From Pelomonas sp963992225 (GTDB lineage Bacteria; Pseudomonadota; Gammaproteobacteria; Burkholderiales; Burkholderiaceae_C), in contig CAXDTK010000270.1 in the NCBI GenBank assembly GCA_963992225.1, positions 1-7,066 on the forward strand: 7,066 bases of DNA, in the 5' to 3' direction. A program made the translations under genes and the position numbers. This document shows positions 1 to 5,519 of the stretch, in pieces. The notes under the pieces are model-generated. The model saw only the letters and a program-made list of their open reading frames with translations, did no database searches and had not been told where the DNA came from. The first letter of the stretch is position 1; each line of letters opens with the position of its first letter.

Positions 1-48
1 CGAGATAGGAGTCCGTCTCGTGGGCTCGGAGATGTGTATAAGAGACAG
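1..48 (+). other. Illumina Nextera (Tn5) P7-side sequencing adapter, not genomic
   Basis: Four parts of a Nextera library end are readable in order. Bases 1-6 (CGAGAT) are the tail of the P7 oligo. Bases 7-14 (AGGAGTCC) match the i7 index N705 as written in the primer. Bases 15-29 start the Read-2 transposase adapter (GTCTCGTGGGCTCGG). Bases 30-48 are the 19-bp Tn5 mosaic end (AGATGTGTATAAGAGACAG). The match is complete, so this is untrimmed adapter at a contig end. Any ORF reading through these bases is artificial, and genomic sequence starts at 49. The index name is from memory; the adapter identity does not depend on it. Confidence 0.98.
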
Positions 49-168
49 GTAGGCCGTCTCGAAGGCGGCGCGCAAGGCCTTGTCGTCGGCAGAAAGGGCA
101 GTCGGCTTCTTCATCGCGGGGGAGGCCTTGGGCTTGCGTTGAACGGGAAGGCGGGTTGGGGTGTTCAT
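49..168 (-). CDS. N-terminal fragment of an unidentified protein, cut by the contig end
   Basis: On the minus strand an open frame starts at ATG (168-166) and stays open to the adapter junction at 49, giving 40 codons. It begins MNTPTRLPVQRKPK and ends ADDKALRAAFETAY. A second in-frame ATG lies at 114-112 (MKKPTALSADDK), so the real start could be either one. Codon choice is rich in G/C at third positions like the mal genes, and the product has a basic, Pro/Lys-rich N-terminus followed by a likely helical stretch. I see no signal peptide or helix-turn-helix in the visible part and do not recognise the family. It is divergent from malK and shares its 289-base upstream region, so it could be a regulator or simply a neighbour. 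The Shine-Dalgarno match is weak (GGGGGT about 10 bases before the first ATG), and the fragment is short. Confidence 0.45.
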
Positions 169-177
169 CAGTGCCGA

Positions 178-193
178 CCCCCAGCGACGGGGG
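178..193. other. Short GC hairpin just upstream of the minus-strand start codon
   Basis: CCCCC (178-182) and GGGGG (189-193) can form a 5-bp stem around a 6-base loop. In a minus-strand transcript the stem would lie about 10 bases before the ATG at 168 and would contain the only G-rich ribosome-binding candidate. It could limit translation of that gene, or it may be chance in GC-rich DNA. There is no following T run, so it is not a classical terminator. Confidence 0.25.
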
Positions 194-251
194 CAAGAAT
201 GCTACGCGAAGGGCAGCGTTGGCCGAAGTATCAGGCAGCTCAGGCCAGTTG

Positions 252-266
252 TGTAGTTTGACTACA
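252..266. promoter_or_regulatory. Perfect 15-bp palindrome, probable operator (site 1)
   Basis: TGTAGT-TTG-ACTACA has perfect 6-bp arms around a 3-bp centre and lies in the intergenic region between the divergent gene and malK. Its core fits the general FadR-subfamily GntR pattern tnGTnnnACna, but the regulator family cannot be settled from the site. It does not resemble the E. coli MalT box. It is centred about 199 bases before the malK start and about 91 bases from the minus-strand start, so it could serve either gene. A weaker copy at 362-376 supports a real binding site. No regulator gene is visible in the window. Confidence 0.6.
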
Positions 267-340
267 TCGGGAAAACCCGGAACCAGCTTTAAATCCTTGA
301 TCCACAATGGTTTCGCGCAGATTCATCCGGGTCAACGCTG

Positions 341-369
341 TTGTTCCAAGCCATGACGGCCTGTATATT
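341..369 (+). promoter_or_regulatory. Candidate sigma70-type promoter of the mal operon
   Basis: A -35-like TTGTTC (341-346) is followed after 17 bases by a -10-like TATATT (364-369). The -10 matches the consensus at 5 of 6 bases, the -35 only at TTG. Transcription would start near 376, leaving an untranslated leader of about 80 bases before malK. This is the best pair I found in the upstream region, and the -10 stands out as one of its few AT-rich patches. The weak -35 would suit an activated or tightly regulated promoter. Confidence 0.5.
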
Positions 370-376
370 GTCTACA
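362..376. promoter_or_regulatory. Degenerate second copy of the operator palindrome (site 2)
   Basis: TGTATATTGTCTACA matches site 1 at 12 of 15 positions and keeps the outer TGTA...TACA arms and the central TTG. It covers the candidate -10 box (364-369) and the expected transcription start, where a bound repressor would block RNA polymerase. The centres of the two sites are 110 bp apart, close to a whole or half number of helical turns depending on pitch, so cooperative binding by looping is possible but not shown. Confidence 0.5.
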
Positions 377-446
377 AAGACGCCGAAAGAGCAGAAATTC
401 AGCGTCCCAGACGAGACAAGCCGGTTGCATTCGCGCCCGGCGACAG

Positions 447-457
447 AAAGGTGAGCA
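447..457 (+). promoter_or_regulatory. Ribosome binding site of malK
   Basis: AAAGGTGA (447-454) precedes the GTG start at 458, with its GG (450-451) six bases upstream of the codon. This supports the GTG at 458, which also places the protein in register with E. coli MalK from residue 1. Confidence 0.65.
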
Positions 458-1575
<1,118 letters not shown>

Positions 1576-1579
<4 letters not shown>

Positions 1580-2754
1580 AGCGGCTGCCTCTGCTGGCCG
1601 CACTGGCCGCCCTGGTCGTCACGGGCGCGCAGGCCCAAAGCCCCAAGCTGCTGGTCTGGATCAACGGCGACAAGGCCTACAACGGCCTGCAGAAGGTGGG
1701 CAACGCCTTCGAGAAGGTCTCGGGCGTGAAGGTGGTGGTGGAGCACCCGGTCGATGCGACCGACAAGTTCCAGCAGGCCGCCGGTGCCGGCAAGGGGCCG
1801 GACATCTTCTGCTGGCCGCATGACCGCGTGGGCGAATGGGCCAAGGCCGGGCTGCTGACGTCGCTGCGCCCGTCGGCCAAGCTCAAGGCCGAGGTCGAGG
1901 AGCAGGCCTGGAAGGCCGTCAGCTACCGTGGCCGCATCTGGTCGTACCCCATCGCCATCGAGACGACCGGGCTGATCTACAACAAGGCCCTCGTCAAGAC
2001 CCCGCCGCAGACCTGGGACGAGGTCATGGTGCTGGACAGGCAGCTGCAGGCCCAGGGCAAGCACGCGATCCTGTGGCACTACAACAAGAGCTTCTTCACC
2101 TGGCCCATGCTGGCGGGCGCGGGCGGCGAGATCTTCGGCCGCGATGCCCAGGGAGACTTCGACCCGAGACAGGTCGACGTCAACAGCCCCGGCGCGCTGC
2201 GTGCCGCGCAGGTGCTGGACCGGCTGATCCGTGACGGCCACATGCCCAAGGGCGCCAACTACGCCGAGATGGAATCGGCCTTCGCCCGCGGCGAGGTGGC
2301 CATGATGATCTCCGGCCCCTGGGCCTGGGACAACGCGAAGAGAGCCAAGATCGACTTCGGCGTCGCCGGCATCCCGGCCGTCGTCGCCGGCAAGCCCAGC
2401 AAGAGCTTCGTCGGCGTGCTGGGCTGCATGATCTCCGCGCCCAGCCAGCACAAGGACATCGCCAAGGAGTTCATCGAGCACCACCTGATGCGCCCCGACG
2501 CGCTGAAGGTGCTGGACGCCGACGTGCCCATCGGCGTGCCGGCCAACAAGGCCTTCTACGCCGAGCTGTCGGTCAACCCGCTGATCGCCGCGAGCATGAC
2601 CAACGCCCGCAACGGCGCGCCCATCCCCAACATCCCCGAGGTGGGCCGCTTCTGGACCGCGATGGACGCGGCACTCGAAGCCATCACCAACGGCCTGCAA
2701 TCGCCCAAGGACGCGCTCGACGGCGCCGCCGCACGGATGCTGCTGAACAAATGA
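1576..2754 (+). CDS. malE: MalE, periplasmic maltose/maltodextrin-binding protein
   Basis: This is the extracytoplasmic solute receptor that delivers maltodextrins to MalF-MalG. It has 392 residues (E. coli MBP precursor 396). Residues 1-20 are a Sec signal peptide: a KR start, an Ala/Leu core and a cleavage motif AQA before Gln21. The mature protein opens with WINGDKAYNGL, almost as in MBP. By my alignment from memory (offset 18), ligand residues are kept: Asp32 and Lys33, Trp80, Asp83, Arg84 and Glu129, plus the tryptophans of GPWAW (249-251) and Trp360. Two sugar contacts differ: MBP Glu153 is Lys171 and Tyr155 is Phe173, so specificity may be shifted. The start is GTG 1576 overlapping the malK stop, with GGAG (1564-1567) eight bases ahead. 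Its TGA overlaps the ATG of malF. Unlike E. coli there is no gap or REP sequence between malE and malF. Confidence 0.95.
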
Positions 2755-4343
2755 ACGCGCTGTCCTCCTCGCTCGGCCAGGGCGCCTATTCCACGCTGCC
2801 GCCCACGCTGGCCGAGCGCCTGTCCAGGGCGCTCTACTGGCCCGCGGCCGTGGCGTTGATGCTTGCGGCGCTCTACCTCGTCTTCGTCATCTACTCGACC
2901 GGCCAGGCGGCCTGGGCGGCCGGCCTGCTGCTGCTGTTCACCGCCGGCTTCTACGTCTACCTGAGCCGCGGCGGCTTTGCGTGGCGCTACCTGTTCCCCG
3001 GCATCGCCGGCATGCTGGTGTTCATCGCCTTCCCGCTGGTCTACACGGCGCAGATCGGCTTCACCAACTACTCCAGCACCCATCTGCTCAGCGAGAGCCG
3101 CGTGCGCGAATATCTGCTGGAGCAGCATGATGCGGTGGAGGATCAGGTGCTGGCCTACGGCCTGCATGCCAGCGGCGCCGAGTACCGGGTCGTGCTACGC
3201 GCCGAGGGCGAGGCCGCGCCGCGCTGGGTGTCGCCACCGCTGGCGCTGCGCGCCGGCAAGGCCCTGCGCATCGACCTCGCCGCCGCCGACGGCGCCAATG
3301 CGGCGCCCGACGCTGCCCTGCCCCTGCCCGAGCTGATCAAGCACCGCGACGCGCTGTCCGGGCTGGTGCTGGTGCTGCCGGACCGGACCGAGCTGCACTA
3401 CCTGGGCCTGCGCGAGTTCGGCCCCGTCAAGCCGCAGTGGACCGCGAACGCGGACGGCAGCCTGACACGCGCCGCGGACGGCGCCGTCTTCACCCCCAAC
3501 CGCGACAACGGCTTCTTTGAAACCACCGGCGCCGACGGCAAGGTCGAGGTGCTGCAGCCCGGCTTCAAGGCCTTCATCGGCGTGGGCAACTACGCGCGCA
3601 TGCTGTTCGACGCCGAGTTCCGCGGCCCCTTCCTGTCCATCTTCACGTGGACGGTGGTGTTCTCGGCGCTGACGGTCTTCTTCTCGACGGCCATCGGCAT
3701 GCTGTTCGCGGTGATGCTGAACTGGGAGGGCATGCGCTTTCGCACCACCTACCGCACGCTGCTGTTCCTGCCGTATGCGGTGCCGGGCTTCATCTCCATC
3801 CTCGTCTTCAAGGGCTTGTTCAACCAGAACTTCGGCGAGATCAACGCCATCCTGGATGCGCTGTTGGGCGTGAAGCCGGCCTGGTTTGCGGACCCCTTCC
3901 TGGCCAAGACGATGCTCGTCATCGTCAACGTCTGGCTGGGCTACCCCTACGTGATGATCCTGTGCTCGGGGCTGCTGAAGGCGATTCCCGCGGACCTGTA
4001 CGAAGCCTCGGCGCTGGCCGGCGCGTCACCCGCCACCAACTTCTTCAAGATCACCGCGCCGCTGATCATCAAGCCGCTGGCGCCGCTGCTGGTGAGCGCC
4101 TTCGCGTTCAACTTCAACAACTTCGTGCTGATCGCGCTGCTGACCGACGGCCGGCCGGACTTCCTGTCCACCAAGCTGCCCGCGGGCCAGACCGACATCC
4201 TCGTCAGCTACACCTACCGCATCGCCTTCCGCGACTCGGGCTCGGACTTCGGCCTGGCGGCGGCGATCTCGACGCTGATCTTCTTCCTGGTGGCGGCGCT
4301 GTCGTTGGTCAACTTGCGGTTGTCCGCCAAGGCACAGCGATGA
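2751..4343 (+). CDS. malF: MalF, inner-membrane permease subunit of the maltose importer
   Basis: This is one of the two channel-forming subunits of the importer. It has 530 residues (E. coli MalF 514). Hydrophobic segments lie at about 29-47, 55-71, 81-103, 297-322, 333-352, 385-407, 438-463 and 500-520. That fits the eight-helix MalF plan, with the large periplasmic P2 loop at about 104-290 that contacts MalE. The EAA coupling loop that docks on MalK begins at Glu418 (EASALAGASP). In the membrane sugar site the stretch FNFNNFVLI is conserved: Phe453, Asn454 and Asn457 correspond to E. coli Phe436, Asn437 and Asn440, and WLGYPY is also kept. Ala450 replaces the E. coli Ser433. The ATG start overlaps the malE stop (ATGA). 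After its stop comes a 285-base spacer with two palindromic elements before malG, instead of the very short junction seen elsewhere in this operon. Confidence 0.95.
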   Translation: MNALSSSLGQGAYSTLPPTLAERLSRALYWPAAVALMLAALYLVFVIYSTGQAAWAAGLLLLFTAGFYVYLSRGGFAWRYLFPGIAGMLVFIAFPLVYTAQIGFTNYSSTHLLSESRVREYLLEQHDAVEDQVLAYGLHASGAEYRVVLRAEGEAAPRWVSPPLALRAGKALRIDLAAADGANAAPDAALPLPELIKHRDALSGLVLVLPDRTELHYLGLREFGPVKPQWTANADGSLTRAADGAVFTPNRDNGFFETTGADGKVEVLQPGFKAFIGVGNYARMLFDAEFRGPFLSIFTWTVVFSALTVFFSTAIGMLFAVMLNWEGMRFRTTYRTLLFLPYAVPGFISILVFKGLFNQNFGEINAILDALLGVKPAWFADPFLAKTMLVIVNVWLGYPYVMILCSGLLKAIPADLYEASALAGASPATNFFKITAPLIIKPLAPLLVSAFAFNFNNFVLIALLTDGRPDFLSTKLPAGQTDILVSYTYRIAFRDSGSDFGLAAAISTLIFFLVAALSLVNLRLSAKAQR

Positions 4344-4351
4344 GCTCGACG

Positions 4352-4447
4352 GATTGGCAAGCACGGCAAGCGAGGAACTACGTGTCCCCCGGCCGCTGCG
4401 CGGCCTCCTCCTTTACCTCCGTTCCTCGCTCACCGTACTCGCCAATC
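4352..4447 (-). repeat. Palindromic element 1 (structured repeat or RNA motif)
   Basis: Arms 4352-4378 and 4421-4447 form a 27-position inverted repeat with only 4 mismatches. All four are A/C on the plus strand, so they become G-U (or G-T) wobble pairs on the minus strand. Read on the minus strand the order is: outer arm, 2 nt, AGGTAAAGGA (4418-4409), 3 nt, a hairpin of GGCCGC / GCGGCC with a 3-nt loop (4405-4391), 2 nt, GGGACACG (4388-4381), 2 nt, arm return. The same plan occurs in element 2 on the plus strand. It begins 8 bases after the malF stop. It is not an intrinsic terminator because no T run follows. I do not recognise it as a named repeat or RNA family. Confidence 0.8.
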
Positions 4448-4459
4448 GGCACCACTCAT

Positions 4460-4476
4460 TTTCCTCGGCGAGGAAA
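4460..4476. repeat. Perfect 7-bp hairpin between the two palindromic elements
   Basis: TTTCCTC-GGC-GAGGAAA is a perfect 17-base stem-loop midway between the elements. It shares GCGAGGAA with the arm of element 1, so it may be a remnant of a related repeat. No T run follows on either strand, so it does not look like a classical Rho-independent terminator. Confidence 0.5.
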
Positions 4477-4488
4477 CCCACCGCAGCC

Positions 4489-4594
4489 GGATCAGGCCGG
4501 GTGGGCGGGCTGCGCAGGTAAAGGAATGAATTGGCCGCCCGTTCAGGGCCGGCCAAGAAGGGACACGGAGCAGACCGCCCACCCGGCCTGATCC
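4489..4594 (+). repeat. Palindromic element 2, inverted relative to element 1
   Basis: Arms 4489-4513 and 4570-4594 pair over 25 positions with one mismatch (4509/4574); the outer 20 are perfect. On the plus strand the order is: arm, 2 nt, AGGTAAAGGA (4516-4525), 5 nt, a hairpin (4531-4540 with 4546-4556, loop GTTCA, one bulged C at 4549), 3 nt, GGGACACG (4560-4567), 2 nt, arm return. The two conserved blocks and the 2-nt gaps are identical to element 1, while the outer arms are unrelated in sequence yet self-complementary. As an inverted pair the elements recall a BIME arrangement. The element ends 34 bases before the malG start, and in the mRNA its stem would sit close upstream of the malG ribosome binding site. 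Confidence 0.8.
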
Positions 4595-4614
4595 ACCAGC
4601 CCCACAACACACGC

Positions 4615-4618
4615 AGGA
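4615..4618 (+). promoter_or_regulatory. Ribosome binding site of malG
   Basis: AGGA lies 10 bases before the ATG at 4629, outside the element 2 stem. malG therefore has its own initiation signal rather than being coupled to malF. Confidence 0.6.
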
Positions 4619-4628
4619 ATCCAAACCA

Positions 4629-5519
4629 ATGGCCATCGTCCTCGGCAAACAAGCCCGCTGGCGCACCTTCGCCGCCCATGCGGTGATGTGGGTCTTCATC
4701 GCCATCACCCTGTTCCCGCTGCTCGCGGTGGTGTCCATCTCGCTGCGCCCCGGCAACTTCGCCACCGGCAGCCTGATCCCGACCGAGATCAGCCTGGAGC
4801 ACTGGAAGCTGGCCCTGGGCATCCCCTACCAGGCCGCGGACGGCAGCCTGGTGCAGCCGCCCTTCCCGGTGCTCACCTGGCTGTGGAACTCCATCAAGGT
4901 GGCCACCGTCTCGGCCTTCCTGATCGTGGCCATCTCGACCACCGCGGCCTATGCCTTCGCACGGTTGAAGTTCAGCTTCAGCAAGCCGGTGCTCAACGGC
5001 ATGCTGCTGCTGCAGATGTTCCCGCCGGTGCTGGCGCTGGTGGCCATCTACGCCATCTTCGAGACCATCGGCACCTATGTGCCGGCGCTGGGCATCGAGA
5101 CGCATGCAGGCCTGGTGCTGGCCTACCTGGGCGGCATCGCCACCCATGTGTGGACCATCAAGGGCTACTTCGAGACCATCCCGGTCGAGATCGAGGAGAA
5201 CGCCAAGGTCGACGGCGCCACGCACTGGCAGGCCTTCTCGCGCGTGCTGCTGCCCATGGCCGTGCCCATCCTGATGGTGGTGTTCGTGCTGGCCTTCATC
5301 GGCACCATCATCGAGTACCCAGTAGCCTCCATCCTGCTGCGCGAGGAGGGCAACCTCACGCTGGCCGTGGGCTCCAAGTACTTCCTGCACGACCAGCGCT
5401 TCCTGTGGGGCGACTTCGCCGCCGCGGCCGTGCTGTCGGGCCTGCCCATCACGCTGGTCTTCCTGCTCGCGCAGCGCTGGATCGTCTCCGGCCTGACCGC
5501 CGGCGGCGTCAAGGGATGA
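4629..5519 (+). CDS. malG: MalG, inner-membrane permease subunit of the maltose importer
   Basis: This is the second channel subunit, partner of MalF. It has 296 residues, exactly the length of E. coli MalG, and the proteins align from the first residue, which supports ATG 4629. Six hydrophobic segments fit the MalG plan. Recognisable stretches are LRPGNFATGSLIP, WLWNS, AYAFAR, HVWTIKGYFETIP and a C-terminus ending LTAGGVKG. The EAA loop that docks on MalK reads EENAKVDGATHWQAF, with Glu190, Ala192 and Gly196 at the E. coli positions. The usual small residue at 191 is Asn here. It is separated from malF by 285 bases holding two strong stem structures, so its supply relative to MalF may be tuned by these. 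Its TGA overlaps by 4 bases the ATG of the following amylase gene. Confidence 0.95.
   Translation: MAIVLGKQARWRTFAAHAVMWVFIAITLFPLLAVVSISLRPGNFATGSLIPTEISLEHWKLALGIPYQAADGSLVQPPFPVLTWLWNSIKVATVSAFLIVAISTTAAYAFARLKFSFSKPVLNGMLLLQMFPPVLALVAIYAIFETIGTYVPALGIETHAGLVLAYLGGIATHVWTIKGYFETIPVEIEENAKVDGATHWQAFSRVLLPMAVPILMVVFVLAFIGTIIEYPVASILLREEGNLTLAVGSKYFLHDQRFLWGDFAAAAVLSGLPITLVFLLAQRWIVSGLTAGGVKG

Noticed and set aside
30..48. Tn5 mosaic end as evidence of a natural transposon
   Set aside because: It is fused to P7 and index sequences, which shows a library origin.
34..261. 75-codon plus-strand frame at the window start
   Set aside because: Its start lies inside the Nextera adapter and it runs antisense to the likely minus-strand gene, so it is artificial.
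268..279. CGGG-AAAA-CCCG mini-hairpin
   Set aside because: Only 4 bp of stem and no T run; too likely by chance in this composition to annotate.
420..441. GCCGG...CCGGC inverted repeat in the malK leader
   Set aside because: A 5-bp stem with a 12-base loop and no link to the ribosome binding site; probably chance in GC-rich sequence.
4352..4447. Element 1 as an integron attC site or a Rho-independent terminator
   Set aside because: The arms do not carry the RYYYAAC/GTTRRRY core sites of attC, and no T run follows the stem on either strand.
4340..4591. 83-codon frame starting at the malF stop codon
   Set aside because: Composed almost wholly of the palindromic repeats, with codon use unlike the mal genes; treated as repeat read-through rather than a gene.
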